Positions 27,072 through 41,821 of a DNA stretch of 64,000 bases are shown here, piece by piece. The position numbers were made by a program, and so were the translations under genes. The notes under the pieces are model-generated. The model was not told where the DNA came from and searched no databases. It saw only the letters and a program-made list of their open reading frames with translations. Origin of the DNA: Acinetobacter amyesii (GTDB taxonomy: Bacteria; Pseudomonadota; Gammaproteobacteria; Pseudomonadales; Moraxellaceae); NCBI RefSeq assembly GCF_002018365.1, contig NZ_MVKX01000001.1:1-64000 (forward strand), given 5' to 3'. Within the stretch, counting starts at the first letter, position 1. Each line of letters begins with the position of its first letter.

Positions 27072-27644
27072 ATGGCTATACACAAAACAAACTCTATTAC
27101 GAATTACTTAGATAATATTGCTCCATTTTATTATTTTTTGATTTTCCCCTTTGTTGTAGCCTTAATGGCAATTTGCTTTGATTTCGAGTTCAGCGGGATT
27201 TTTTCCAACACACAACAACTTCAAGTTTCATCAAAACAAAGGTTTTTAAATGATTTTTTTGCTTTATGTACTTGGATTACAATTTTTCTTATATTTTTCA
27301 GCCGAAAGTTTTTTGGCCTAAAACCAGATATCCAATTACAGGTACAAAACGCTGTTATTAAACAGATAAGAACTCGTGATGGTCTCGCAATGTACAGTGC
27401 AACTATGCTTTGTTTCTTTATTTTTTTTATCATTTGCATTAGCTCAACTTGGTTTCCGAGTGATCCAATACAGCCTGAAACAGGAACTAAAGGATATGCT
27501 TTAAAAAAAGCTTTATATTCAGCTAATCCAGGATTTATTTTATTTATTCAATATTTTAAATATGCTTTAAGTCTCCTATTTACTCTTGTATTGGTACATA
27601 TTTTAGATGCACGAAAAATTATAAAAGAGCAAACGTTGAATTAG
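27072..27644 (+). CDS. Four-helix membrane protein of unknown function
   Basis: A 190-residue integral membrane protein with hydrophobic segments near 20-40, 60-80, 108-128 and 155-178, and a basic C terminus. Base composition is lower in GC than the surrounding housekeeping genes, with many Phe, Ile and Lys codons, which hints at acquisition. I recognise no family. The Shine-Dalgarno is weak. It stands alone between the cyd terminator and a strong terminator after its stop. Confidence 0.6.
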   Translation: MAIHKTNSITNYLDNIAPFYYFLIFPFVVALMAICFDFEFSGIFSNTQQLQVSSKQRFLNDFFALCTWITIFLIFFSRKFFGLKPDIQLQVQNAVIKQIRTRDGLAMYSATMLCFFIFFIICISSTWFPSDPIQPETGTKGYALKKALYSANPGFILFIQYFKYALSLLFTLVLVHILDARKIIKEQTLN

Positions 27645-27724
27645 GATTTCCTAAAGTTTAAATAATACACGTTATACAAAAAACGTTTAATTTCTTTTCA
27701 AATCAAAGCCCTAACTATAGAAGA

Positions 27725-27750
27725 AGCACCATTCCACCGAATGGTGTTTT
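27725..27750 (+). terminator. Rho-independent terminator
   Basis: CACCATTC, loop CACC, GAATGGTG then six T, about 80 bases after the 190-residue membrane protein gene. Confidence 0.9.
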
Positions 27751-27830
27751 TTAAATGAGTTATCACATTTAATGAATATTGCAATAATCAATTTTTAGAA
27801 GTTTTATCTCGATTATTTTAAAACTCAAGC

Positions 27831-27859
27831 AAAAATAAACCGGATATAAATCCGGCTTA
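27831..27859 (-). terminator. Rho-independent terminator of rodA
   Basis: On the minus strand AAGCCGGAT pairs with ATCCGGTT and runs into TTATTTTT, 17 bases after the rodA stop. Confidence 0.85.
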
Positions 27860-27875
27860 ATGTTGTCTATTCTAC

Positions 27876-29012
27876 TTAACGATGCGTATGAATCGACATC
27901 ACAATCCCCATACCGGCAAGCATTGCAATGACGGCCGTACCGCCATAACTCATCAGCGGCAGCGGGTCACCTGTGACCGGCAAAATACCGCTGACCATGC
28001 CGGAGTTTAAAAATACAAAGAAAAAGAAGGTTAAACCGGTCGCGCCTGCATACAAACGCCCAAAATTATGGAAGGAATTTAGTCCAATAATCAAACAGCG
28101 AACAATAATTGCTGTAAACAAACTAAATAAAAGAAATACACCAATAAAGCCAAATTCTTCTGCATAGGTCGACATAATAAAGTCAGTATGATGCTCTGGT
28201 AGATAACCCAAGTGCGACTGTGTCCCTTCGGTATAACCCTTGCCCATTAAACCACCTGAACCAATGGCAATTTTAGACTGAATAATGTTCCAACCTGCAC
28301 CAAGCGCGTCAGACTCAGGATCGAATAACGTTAGCACACGTTTTTTCTGATATTCCTGCAAAAAAAACATCCAGAGTACAGGTGCTGCAATCGCAAAGGC
28401 TGTTAAAGCACCTGCAATTAAACGCCAAGACATACCACTTAAAAATAAAACAAAAATACCCGGAATAATCAAACCGATATTCAAGTCGGGCTGTAATGCG
28501 ACCAATGCAAATGGAATCAATAATAAAATTAATGCCCCGACAATTTGTAAAAATTTCGGTGGAAAAGGTTTTCGCGCAAAATACCACGCCATCATCAGTG
28601 GCATGGCAAATTTCATAAACTCACTCGGCTGCATACTGCCGATACCCGGTAAGCTAATCCAGCGTTTCGCCCCCATCCTTTTTTCACCAATGACCAAAAC
28701 CAATAGCAGTAAAAATATACCAATGGCATATAAGTACGGACTCATAGATTGGTAAACTTTGGGTGGAATTTGCGCGCAGATCAGCATCACAATAAAGCCC
28801 ACACCAAAACTTGTGGCTTGACGCAGCACCATTCCCGAGTCTTCTGCGGTCGCACTATAGACAACCATCAGCCCCAATATTGCATTGAGTACCAAGAAGC
28901 AAAGTAACCACGGGTCTAAATGAAGTTTAGCCCATCGAGAAGAATCGTGTTTTATACTGCGGCCATCACGTAATGACTGACGTAAAAAACGATACTGTTG
29001 AGAAGGGATCAT
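27876..29012 (-). CDS. rodA: Rod shape-determining glycosyltransferase RodA
   Basis: RodA is the SEDS-family peptidoglycan polymerase of the elongasome, working with PBP2. The 378-residue protein has about ten membrane helices. Characteristic stretches are LHLDPWLLCFLVLNAILGLMVVYSAT, GAKRWISLPGIGSMQPSEFMK, ALQPDLN with the catalytic-region Asp, and the C-terminal GILPVTGDPLPLMSYGGTA. The RLHLDP-type start and length fit RodA rather than FtsW. No mrdA (PBP2) is adjacent. Confidence 0.95.
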   Translation of the reverse strand: MIPSQQYRFLRQSLRDGRSIKHDSSRWAKLHLDPWLLCFLVLNAILGLMVVYSATAEDSGMVLRQATSFGVGFIVMLICAQIPPKVYQSMSPYLYAIGIFLLLLVLVIGEKRMGAKRWISLPGIGSMQPSEFMKFAMPLMMAWYFARKPFPPKFLQIVGALILLLIPFALVALQPDLNIGLIIPGIFVLFLSGMSWRLIAGALTAFAIAAPVLWMFFLQEYQKKRVLTLFDPESDALGAGWNIIQSKIAIGSGGLMGKGYTEGTQSHLGYLPEHHTDFIMSTYAEEFGFIGVFLLFSLFTAIIVRCLIIGLNSFHNFGRLYAGATGLTFFFFVFLNSGMVSGILPVTGDPLPLMSYGGTAVIAMLAGMGIVMSIHTHR

Positions 29013-29097
29013 TGCGAAACAGATCTAAAAAGGATGCGGGAATTATAGATTAAAGCGACAGTAAAAATCACTGTCCCTTAAATATTCCTTGAAATAA

Positions 29098-29823
29098 TCA
29101 TCTATTCACTTGAGACGCTAAAATTAAACGTGCCAATTCCAAGTCATCAGGATAGGTAATTTTAATATTGTCCGAACGACCTTGCACGACATTAACTTGC
29201 TCACCGACAAATTCTAAGGCACTAGCTTCATCTGTGATGGTCGCACCAGCGGCAAGCGCTTGTTCAATGGCATTTTTAAGTACACCCAATTTGGCAATTT
29301 GTGGTGTCTGCGCTTGCCATAAAGTTGAACGATCTACCGTTGTTGATATTTGTGGTGCCGTTTCAACTCGCTTTAAAGTATCGCGTACAGGAATGGCGAG
29401 AATCGCACTTTGCTCCGAATCGACTGCCGATTGAACTAAATCTTCTAGACTCAACTGTGAGACACATGGTCGTGCTGCATCATGAACAAACACCCAATCA
29501 TCATCATTGGCAATCGCAGATAGATATTGCAATGCATTGAGTACAGAATGCACACGCTCTGCACCGCCTAAACAAAAATGTGCCTTATCTTGATTAGCTA
29601 GTGCCAATGTCCGAGCAACATTATCTTGCTCACCTATAGCCAACACATAGCCCGTCAATGGCAATTGGTTGAGACGTGCAACCGTGTGTTCAAGCACAGT
29701 TAGACCCGCAATGTTTTGATATTGTTTTAGTTCAGTTTTAGAAAATCGACTTCCTGATCCAGCAGCAGGAATAATAGCCCACAATTTAAGGTTCTGGTGG
29801 AAGTTCGGCTGGTTCTGACTCAT
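29098..29823 (-). CDS. ispD: 2-C-methyl-D-erythritol 4-phosphate cytidylyltransferase
   Basis: IspD makes CDP-methylerythritol from CTP and MEP in isoprenoid synthesis. The 241-residue protein has the nucleotide motif IIPAAGSGSRFSKTELKQY, where the usual PKQY is LKQY, then VHDAARPCVS and the C-terminal TYPDDLELA. Its first 38 bases overlap the end of ftsB, a common arrangement. The gene ends the pyrG-kdsA-eno-ftsB-ispD cluster. Confidence 0.95.
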   Translation of the reverse strand: MSQNQPNFHQNLKLWAIIPAAGSGSRFSKTELKQYQNIAGLTVLEHTVARLNQLPLTGYVLAIGEQDNVARTLALANQDKAHFCLGGAERVHSVLNALQYLSAIANDDDWVFVHDAARPCVSQLSLEDLVQSAVDSEQSAILAIPVRDTLKRVETAPQISTTVDRSTLWQAQTPQIAKLGVLKNAIEQALAAGATITDEASALEFVGEQVNVVQGRSDNIKITYPDDLELARLILASQVNR

Positions 29824-30187
29824 TGGTACGTAGGTCTACTTTAGCGTTTGGATCAATATAAATTGGTTTGTACTGAGTACTGATCGTACTCATCTGCACG
29901 AAAGTTTCATGCGGTTTAATTAAACCTAAATCTAGACGAGCATGCTCTTCAATAGCTTCAACGCCATTTTTTAAATCGTATACTTCAGCGGCAAGCACGC
30001 GATTTCGTTCTTTTAATTCGTCATTAAGTTCGACTTGTTGTTGTATTTTCTGACTCAGTTGTTGATGTTGATGATAACCACCTTCACCGAACCAGTATAA
30101 ATATTGAAACCCTGCGATCAAAAAGATCGCAAGGCCCAACAATGCTTTACTCGCTTTGGAGTCAAATACATTTAACATAGATAGCAT
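29786..30187 (-). CDS. ftsB: Cell division protein FtsB
   Basis: FtsB is a bitopic membrane protein of the FtsQLB divisome subcomplex. The 133-residue product has a short cytoplasmic start, one helix (about 14-32, ALLGLAIFLIAGFQYLYWF), a coiled coil (33-80) and the conserved EEHARLDLGLIKPHETFV. It is longer than E. coli FtsB (103) by a C-terminal Pro/Glu tail. It lies 7 bases after eno and overlaps ispD. Confidence 0.92.
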   Translation of the reverse strand: MLSMLNVFDSKASKALLGLAIFLIAGFQYLYWFGEGGYHQHQQLSQKIQQQVELNDELKERNRVLAAEVYDLKNGVEAIEEHARLDLGLIKPHETFVQMSTISTQYKPIYIDPNAKVDLRTNESEPAELPPEP

Positions 30188-30194
30188 GATCTGC

Positions 30195-31502
<1,308 letters not shown>

Positions 31503-31505
31503 TTA

Positions 31506-31536
31506 ATAAAAATGATGCGTCAAAAGTGACGCATCA
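31506..31536 (-). terminator. Hairpin between kdsA and eno (terminator or attenuator)
   Basis: TGATGCGTCA, loop AAAG, TGACGCATCA is a perfect 10-bp stem. On the minus strand it is followed by TTTTTATT. It follows the kdsA stop by 12 bases and precedes eno, so partial termination could uncouple eno expression from pyrG-kdsA. Confidence 0.75.
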
Positions 31537-31548
31537 ATGTGTATCGAA

Positions 31549-32406
<858 letters not shown>

Positions 32407-32437
32407 TTAAACTCTTCCTGGTTTAGTCAAAAACACA

Positions 32438-34183
<1,746 letters not shown>

Positions 34184-34263
34184 TTAACAATTGGCTATTG
34201 TAACAGCAATTATCATAAAAATTTAGAGTAAGTTCTTATCATTTCTATATTCTTATTTGCTGT

Positions 34264-34269
34264 TATAAT
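34264..34269 (+). promoter_or_regulatory. -10 box of the lipoprotein gene
   Basis: A perfect TATAAT lies 38 bases before the lipoprotein ATG at 34308; the -35 region (near 34241) is weak. Confidence 0.45.
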
Positions 34270-34307
34270 GCATTTATCCAATCCACACTTTTTTGTTTTG
34301 TGTAATT

Positions 34308-34721
34308 ATGAATAAGAAACTTTTAATCTGCGGTGCAATCGCAACAGGCCTACTTCTTACAGCATGTGTAAAAAAAGAAGCACCAAAAGAAGAAGAACAG
34401 GAACAGGTTGAAGTTGCAGCATCTGAACCAACAGCATCTGTACCTACACAATTAGAACCAGTTGAAGAACAACCAGTTGTTGAAGAACCGACTCAGCAGC
34501 AAGTTGAAGTGATTCGTGAAGAAACACCAAATACAACAACTGAAATTCGTCGTGAACCTACTACTCCTGCAGAAGCTCCTGCTCCAAAAGCAGAAGCTCC
34601 TAAAGCGGCAGAAAAACCTGCACAAGCTGCTCAACCTAAACAAAACTCAGGTTCTGCACAGTCTGAAGATGACGCCGTTGCCGCTGCCATTGCTGCTGCA
34701 ACACCAGCTTTAGAGAACTAA
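34308..34721 (+). CDS. Pro/Glu/Ala-rich lipoprotein
   Basis: A 137-residue lipoprotein. The N terminus MNKKLLICGAIATGLLLTAC is a classic lipobox signal peptide with the lipidated Cys at 20. The mature protein has low complexity: acidic and Pro-rich repeats (EEPTQQQVEVI..., AEAPAPKAEAPKAAEKPAQAAQPK), likely unfolded and spanning the periplasm or cell wall. No enzyme domain is seen. The function is unknown; it could be a spacer-type envelope lipoprotein. The strong terminator and TATAAT box indicate a single-gene transcript. Confidence 0.85.
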   Translation: MNKKLLICGAIATGLLLTACVKKEAPKEEEQEQVEVAASEPTASVPTQLEPVEEQPVVEEPTQQQVEVIREETPNTTTEIRREPTTPAEAPAPKAEAPKAAEKPAQAAQPKQNSGSAQSEDDAVAAAIAAATPALEN

Positions 34722-34748
34722 GATCGAAGTTTTATCAAACAAATGATC

Positions 34749-34777
34749 AAAAAAACCCGGCAATTGTCGGGTTTTTT
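34749..34777 (+). terminator. Rho-independent terminator of the lipoprotein gene
   Basis: AAAAAACCCG pairs with CGGGTTTTTT around an inner CAATTG, about 30 bases after the stop. Confidence 0.88.
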
Positions 34778-34834
34778 ATTGTTTCTATGTAAATAAAAAT
34801 CTGTACCCAACAATGCACTGTTTTTTTCTCACAA

Positions 34835-35719
34835 CTATTCTTGTAATTTTTCAGCTAAATATTCAATAAATATACGAACACGTTTCGGTAAATGCTCTTG
34901 TTGATAATAGACAGCATGAATAAGCTGTTCATGTGGCTCAATTTGATCGTCTAAAAGTTGTACCAATCGTCCTTCTGCAATATCTTTTTCTAACATAAAA
35001 ATCGAAAGACAAGCGATGCCCATACCATGAATCGCAAGCTCACGAATGGTTTCACCATTTGATGCCTTAATATTTGGTCGGATCGTCAAAGATTTCCCTG
35101 CGACTTGGATCGGCCAAGTATTCATATGGGTAATTTGACTAAATCCAAGTAAAGCATGTGCGGTTAGCTCTTCAGCATTTTGCGGACGTCCATGCTGCTG
35201 AAGGTATTCAGGACTCGCCACCAAACACAGTCGACTCTTGTAAATAAGTTTTGCATGCAAACTGGAGTCGTTTAATTTCCCAAAGCGAATTGCGACATCC
35301 GCTTTATGCTCTAATAAGTCAATCACTTGATCATGATTCACCAATTCAATCTGTATATGCGGATAACGCGCATTAAATTCTGGAATCAAGGGAACGATCA
35401 TATGCAGAATAAACGAAATCGCAGAATCGACTCGCACCAAACCCGAAGTGTCTGCATCTAATTTCAGCAAAGAATCTTCCGCTTCGCTTAAATCATTCAA
35501 TATCCGCCGTGTTTTAGCTAAAAATAATTGCCCCTCTTGCGTCAGCTTAATTTTGCGGGTTGTTCGTTCTAACAGGGTTACATTTAATTTAGATTCCAGA
35601 CGCTGTAATGCGCGGCTTACACCAGATGCTGTTTGATCCAGTCTTTCTGCTGCTTTGATAATAGAGCCGCTATCTACAATAACAGTAAAAGCCTGCAGCT
35701 CCTCAATGGTCGATTTCAT
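34835..35719 (-). CDS. LysR family transcriptional regulator (YafC-like)
   Basis: A ~294-residue LysR-type regulator: N-terminal winged helix (STIEELQAFTVIVDSGSIIKAAERLDQTASGVSRALQRLE) and a periplasmic-binding-protein-like effector domain from about 90. It is divergent from a dkgB-like aldo/keto reductase, the same pairing as E. coli yafC-dkgB. It probably controls dkgB and the MFS gene from the 109-base intergenic region. The ATG at 35719 gives the normal LysR start; a TTG at 35749 is also open. Confidence 0.9.
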   Translation of the reverse strand: MKSTIEELQAFTVIVDSGSIIKAAERLDQTASGVSRALQRLESKLNVTLLERTTRKIKLTQEGQLFLAKTRRILNDLSEAEDSLLKLDADTSGLVRVDSAISFILHMIVPLIPEFNARYPHIQIELVNHDQVIDLLEHKADVAIRFGKLNDSSLHAKLIYKSRLCLVASPEYLQQHGRPQNAEELTAHALLGFSQITHMNTWPIQVAGKSLTIRPNIKASNGETIRELAIHGMGIACLSIFMLEKDIAEGRLVQLLDDQIEPHEQLIHAVYYQQEHLPKRVRIFIEYLAEKLQE

Positions 35720-35828
35720 TGCATATTCGAATTCGTGATTTTTAATCAATAATATATTCCAAACTCATGCATTTTTCTTCATTAAAATTAGCAGCACAAT
35801 AGCATCAATTCAAAAAAGAGAATTCCTG

Positions 35829-36635
35829 ATGATTGTTCCTCAATTTGGTGTCGGTACCTTCCGTTTAACAGGTGACACTGTTATTCATTCAGTTAAAACT
35901 GCCTTAGAAGTTGGATATCGTGCTGTAGACACCGCACAAATTTACGGTAATGAAGCAGAAGTAGGCCAAGCAATCCACGAAAGTCAGGTCAATCGAGCTG
36001 ATATTTTCTTAACCACGAAAATTTGGACTGAAAATTATGCTGCCGACAAACTGATACCCAGTCTAAAAGACAGTTTAATTAAATTGAGGACTGATGCAGT
36101 TAACCTCACACTTATTCATTGGCCCGCACCTGCACTTGGAGTCGATATTCCTGAATTAATGGGACATTTACTTGAGGCAAAAAAACAAGGATTGACTGAG
36201 CATATTGGTGTATCTAATTTTAATATAGAGCTCACTCAACAAGCCATTGATCACATTGGGCTGGAAAATATTGCAACCAATCAAATTGAACTTAGTCCAT
36301 ATTTGCAAAATCAAAACTTGGCCAATTACCTACAAACGAACAATATAGATGTCACATCCTATATGACCTTGGCTTATGGCAAAGTTTTGCAAGATCCAAC
36401 GCTGTTAAACATTGCAGCCGAACACCAAGTCACTTCAGCTCAAATTGCACTCGCATGGGCAGTGCAAAAAGGTTATGCAGTTATTCCATCTTCAACCCAA
36501 CGTGAACATTTAATCAGTAATTTAAAAGCTCAAGAGATTCATTTAACACCAGAACAGATGCAGGCCATTGGCACACTGGACAGAAATGCGCGTGAAGTGA
36601 ACCCACCTGAACTTGCTCCAGTTTGGGATATTTAA
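35829..36635 (+). CDS. dkgB: Aldo/keto reductase, DkgB-like
   Basis: A 268-residue aldo/keto reductase very like 2,5-diketo-D-gluconate reductase B/methylglyoxal reductase of E. coli. The tetrad is visible: D in [14 protein letters not shown] with the Tyr, K in FLTTKIW, H in LTLIHWP. The segments [12 protein letters not shown] and [13 protein letters not shown] follow the DkgB pattern closely. GAGAA precedes the ATG. It is followed with a one-base gap by an MFS transporter, so the two are co-transcribed. Confidence 0.92.
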   Translation: MIVPQFGVGTFRLTGDTVIHSVKTALEVGYRAVDTAQIYGNEAEVGQAIHESQVNRADIFLTTKIWTENYAADKLIPSLKDSLIKLRTDAVNLTLIHWPAPALGVDIPELMGHLLEAKKQGLTEHIGVSNFNIELTQQAIDHIGLENIATNQIELSPYLQNQNLANYLQTNNIDVTSYMTLAYGKVLQDPTLLNIAAEHQVTSAQIALAWAVQKGYAVIPSSTQREHLISNLKAQEIHLTPEQMQAIGTLDRNAREVNPPELAPVWDI

Positions 36636-36636
36636 T

Positions 36637-37812
36637 ATGAAATTCAATTTTCCATTAATTTCATTAGCTGTAGGTGCTTTTGCAATTGGCACAACAGAAT
36701 TTTCACCAATGGGTTTTTTGCCTGAAATTGCAGCAGATCTATCAGTGTCTATTCCCCAAGCGGGTTTACTGATTAGTGCCTATGCCGTTGGCGTCATGAT
36801 TGGTGCCCCATTAATGACCTTATGGTTAGCACGTTTTCCAAAACGCACTGCCCTTATTTTACTGATGGCAATCTTTACCATCGGTAATATTTTGGCAACG
36901 ATTGCACCCAATTATCTCGGTTTAATGGCGGCACGTTTGGTGACTAGTTTAAATCATGGTGCATTTTTTGGCTTAGGTTCTGTGGTTGCTGCGAGTGTTG
37001 TGCCGAAAGATAAACAAGCCAGTGCTGTTGCTATGATGTTTATGGGCTTGACCATTGCTAATATTGGCGGTGTGCCACTCGCAACGTGGGTGGGGCAAAA
37101 TATCGGTTGGCGTATGTCTTTTGCCGCTATTACCTTACTGGGCATCATCACTATGTTGGCATTATGGAAAGCACTACCCCATCAGCAACAGACCGAAAAA
37201 CCTGATGTACGAGCAGAGTTAAAAGTATTAACACGCATGCCTGTTGTTTTAGCACTGCTCACCACGGTCATGAGTGCTGGAGCGATGTTCGCGCTCTATA
37301 CCTATATCGCACCAAGCTTAAAAGTCTTTACCCATGCAAGTCCTGAACTTATCACTTTCATGTTGGTTTTAATCGGGATCGGATTTTCAATCGGTAACCA
37401 TTTCGGTGGTAAGTTTGCAGATCAATCCTTAGATAAAACCTTGATTGGCTTTTTAGTCTTACTCATGCTGATGATGCTGTTATTTCCAATTTTAGCAACC
37501 ACCACCATTGGCGCAGCGATTGCATTAATCATCTGGGGAGCAGCAGCCTTTGCTGTCGTACCACCTTTACAAATGCGTGTTATGACAGTCGCTCACGATG
37601 CACCAGGCCTCGCTTCTTCAGTGAACATTGGTGCATTTAATCTTGGAAATGCTTTGGGTGCAGTCGCAGGTGCCGCAGTGCTAAATCTTAACCTAAGCTA
37701 TGCTGCAGTGTCTTATGCAGGCGCTACACTGAGCGCTATAGCGTTGATTTTAGTATTGATACAGATGAAGCTTAAACCTCAAACAACTGCATGTTGCGCA
37801 CAAGCCGAGTAA
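36637..37812 (+). CDS. MFS transporter, DHA1 (AraJ/YdhP-like) family
   Basis: A 391-residue major facilitator with 12 predicted helices. It has the AIGTTEFSPMGFLPEIAADL start typical of the AraJ/YdhP/PbuE-like DHA1 exporters, motif A-like WLARFPKRTALIL after helix 2, and LTTVMSAGAMFALYTYIAPSL in the second half. It likely exports a sugar, purine or drug; the substrate is unknown. Two bases after the dkgB stop. The C terminus is short, ending in CCAQAE. Confidence 0.88.
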   Translation: MKFNFPLISLAVGAFAIGTTEFSPMGFLPEIAADLSVSIPQAGLLISAYAVGVMIGAPLMTLWLARFPKRTALILLMAIFTIGNILATIAPNYLGLMAARLVTSLNHGAFFGLGSVVAASVVPKDKQASAVAMMFMGLTIANIGGVPLATWVGQNIGWRMSFAAITLLGIITMLALWKALPHQQQTEKPDVRAELKVLTRMPVVLALLTTVMSAGAMFALYTYIAPSLKVFTHASPELITFMLVLIGIGFSIGNHFGGKFADQSLDKTLIGFLVLLMLMMLLFPILATTTIGAAIALIIWGAAAFAVVPPLQMRVMTVAHDAPGLASSVNIGAFNLGNALGAVAGAAVLNLNLSYAAVSYAGATLSAIALILVLIQMKLKPQTTACCAQAE

Positions 37813-37821
37813 CACACACTT

Positions 37822-37852
37822 AAAATGGCCTACCCAAAGTAGGCTATTTTTT
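37822..37852 (+). terminator. Bidirectional terminator between the MFS and hydrolase genes
   Basis: AAAATGGCCTAC, loop CCAAA, GTAGGCTATTTT then TT. It abuts the stop codon of the convergent hydrolase gene (37851). Confidence 0.85.
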
Positions 37853-38942
37853 AGTTCGCATATAACTTTAAAAAATCTGCCATCAATTTGGTTGCCCATG
37901 AATGGGTATCAACAAGACCTTCATAATAACCACAGTGACTGCCCTTTTTGGTGGTCACCACCACAACATTCGGCAAAGAACGAATTAATTCTTTGTAGGG
38001 TTCAAAGTTTTGAATGTGGCAAACTGGATCATCTTCGGCATTTAAAATCATCAATGGAATTTTAAGATTTTCAAATACATAAATTGGGTTGGTAGATTTG
38101 GCATAACTTTCATAATCGGCAAAACCCGCCATTTGGAAATAAGCACGCTCAAACTGCGCCAGATCTTTACTTTTCAGCACTTCAATTAAAGATGGTGTTG
38201 ATGACCATGTTGCAGAATAGGGTTCTACAAACTTCTGAAAGAGCTTCTTGGTCATCATTTTACTGTAAAAAGGATGAACATTTTTAAAGCCAAGCTCAGT
38301 GTCATAGCCCGGACATAAAGCAAAAGCCGCTTTGAGTGGTGTTGCCTCACCCTCTTCGCCTAAATAGCGAACCAATAACCCCGTTCCTGCAGATGAACCG
38401 ACGCCATACAATCTCGATGCGGGAAATTTCTGCTGAATACAGGCAATCTGTTCACGTAGGTCATCTGTTGAGCCAAATAAATTTATTTTGGCAACTGGCA
38501 TAGGTAAATTGGCATGACCGCGCCTTAGACAGAGTGCAATACGCCAACCTGTATATAGATGAAGATCCCGAACCACTTCTCGCATACTTTCAGGCGTTCC
38601 CGTAATTGTATGCATGAGCACCACAGTTGGCACATCTGCAGGTAAATCTAAACCCAACCATGCAATAGCTGTGATCCCTCCATCAGCCATGGTTAGCTGC
38701 TCTATGGCGTCGTATTTGAGCTTTACTTGGCGCTTTTTAATGACATCAAAATACAGTAAATGTGCATGGGTATTCGACAGCCAAGGCGTAGGGCGATATT
38801 TTTCATGTAGTTGCTTTAACTTCGGCAGCACATGTTTCATTTGCCCTTCAGGATGATAATAAAGCTGTGGTAATTCTGCACCGATTGCATGATCTACAAA
38901 ATTTAAAAGAGCCTGACGCCCTTTATGCATCACACTATTCAT
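37851..38942 (-). CDS. YheT-like alpha/beta hydrolase
   Basis: A 363-residue alpha/beta hydrolase of the YheT/EMB8 (AB-hydrolase 4) type. The nucleophile elbow is GVGSSAGTGL, the acid is probably in ILNAEDDPVCH, and the His is in KKGSHCGYYEG. The TPW-LSN-HAHLL start is typical of this group. The substrate is unknown; relatives act on lipids or esters. AGGG lies a few bases before the ATG. It appears monocistronic. Confidence 0.88.
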   Translation of the reverse strand: MNSVMHKGRQALLNFVDHAIGAELPQLYYHPEGQMKHVLPKLKQLHEKYRPTPWLSNTHAHLLYFDVIKKRQVKLKYDAIEQLTMADGGITAIAWLGLDLPADVPTVVLMHTITGTPESMREVVRDLHLYTGWRIALCLRRGHANLPMPVAKINLFGSTDDLREQIACIQQKFPASRLYGVGSSAGTGLLVRYLGEEGEATPLKAAFALCPGYDTELGFKNVHPFYSKMMTKKLFQKFVEPYSATWSSTPSLIEVLKSKDLAQFERAYFQMAGFADYESYAKSTNPIYVFENLKIPLMILNAEDDPVCHIQNFEPYKELIRSLPNVVVVTTKKGSHCGYYEGLVDTHSWATKLMADFLKLYAN

Positions 38943-39078
38943 TGACCCTACCTACACCTCGCTTCGCACTACAGCAAATCATTTCAATGTTTTCACTTTG
39001 ACTAACAATGCCCATTAAAAAAACGTATCTACAAAACCATATCACGCTAGCAATATTTGTTTGCTTAAGCCTCAAAAG

Positions 39079-39110
39079 CAAAAAGCATGACAATATCCAT
39101 CATGCTTTTT
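39079..39110 (-). terminator. Rho-independent terminator of the NTF2-like gene
   Basis: AAAAGCATGA (39081-39090) and TCATGCTTTT (39100-39109) form a 10-bp stem with A/T runs, 36 bases after the stop of the leftward gene. Confidence 0.88.
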
Positions 39111-39144
39111 ATCATTCTGTGATGGGCATTTAAAATCAGCAGAT

Positions 39145-39549
39145 TTAAGGCTGATATTGCATAATGCGCTCACCCATTTTCGCCGCCAATGCTTCCAACC
39201 CACTTTTTGGACGGAGCATGACTTCAAAATCAATCATCTGTCCTTGTTCATTAAACTGAATCATGTCGATCCCTTTTAACTTTTTTTCGCCAACGTTGGC
39301 AGAAAACTCAAGCACCACATTTAAACCATCTTCTGAGTAAAACTCACGGTGATAGGTAAAATTTTCAAAAATTTGAATCACATTGGTCAAAATAAAAGTT
39401 ACTACAGGCTTACCCGGATATGGGTTAAACGCGACAGGTGAACGAAACACCACATCCTCTGCCAAGAGTTCATTTAAAATATTCATATCCCGTGTGTCGA
39501 GCATTTCGTGCCAACGTGCAACAGATTTTTTTGTTATTTCAATAGTCAT
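39145..39549 (-). CDS. NTF2/SnoaL-like protein
   Basis: A 134-residue protein with the nuclear transport factor 2-like cone fold: helical start (SVARWHEMLDTRDMNILNELLAEDVVFRSP), then the strand pattern of the SnoaL group with VLEFSANVGEKKLKGIDMIQFNEQGQMIDFEVMLRP. Members are small isomerases or ligand binders; the role here is unknown. AAGGA lies 8 bases before the ATG at 39549. It is downstream of fadH on the same strand, separated by a hairpin-rich 118-base gap. Confidence 0.85.
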   Translation of the reverse strand: MTIEITKKSVARWHEMLDTRDMNILNELLAEDVVFRSPVAFNPYPGKPVVTFILTNVIQIFENFTYHREFYSEDGLNVVLEFSANVGEKKLKGIDMIQFNEQGQMIDFEVMLRPKSGLEALAAKMGERIMQYQP

Positions 39550-39586
39550 ATTTATGTCCTTTTTTTGTTGATGAATCATTTCCCTC

Positions 39587-39651
39587 TGACTCCTCTCCCA
39601 AAGGGAGAGGAAGCACGACAACTGCATATAAATTGAATGTAGTTGTCGTGG
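39587..39651 (-). repeat. Two hairpins between fadH and the NTF2-like gene
   Basis: One inverted repeat is CCTCTCCC-AAA-GGGAGAGG (near 39590-39609). The second has arms CACGACAACT and AGTTGTCGTG around a ~17-base loop (39615-39651). Neither has a following T run, so they are not simple terminators. They may be RNA-processing or stability hairpins, or a dispersed repeat element. Confidence 0.55.
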
Positions 39652-39667
39652 TTTAGTATGAGGCTGA

Positions 39668-41701
<2,034 letters not shown>

Positions 41702-41781
41702 TTAGCGTGCTGAAAAGCTGGCTATTTTTATCTTCGCTTGTATACGAGCTTTCTCTTTCCATCTACGCATACAAGATTTTT

Positions 41782-41795
41782 GCAACTTGTTGCAC
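41782..41795. promoter_or_regulatory. PadR-type operator, copy 1
   Basis: TGCAAC-TT-GTTGCA is an imperfect copy of the second palindrome at 41822-41837. The centres are 41 bases apart, close to four helical turns. It lies in the fadH-padR intergenic region. Confidence 0.65.
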
Positions 41796-41821
41796 TAATT
41801 TATATGCGAGATTTGATTTTT

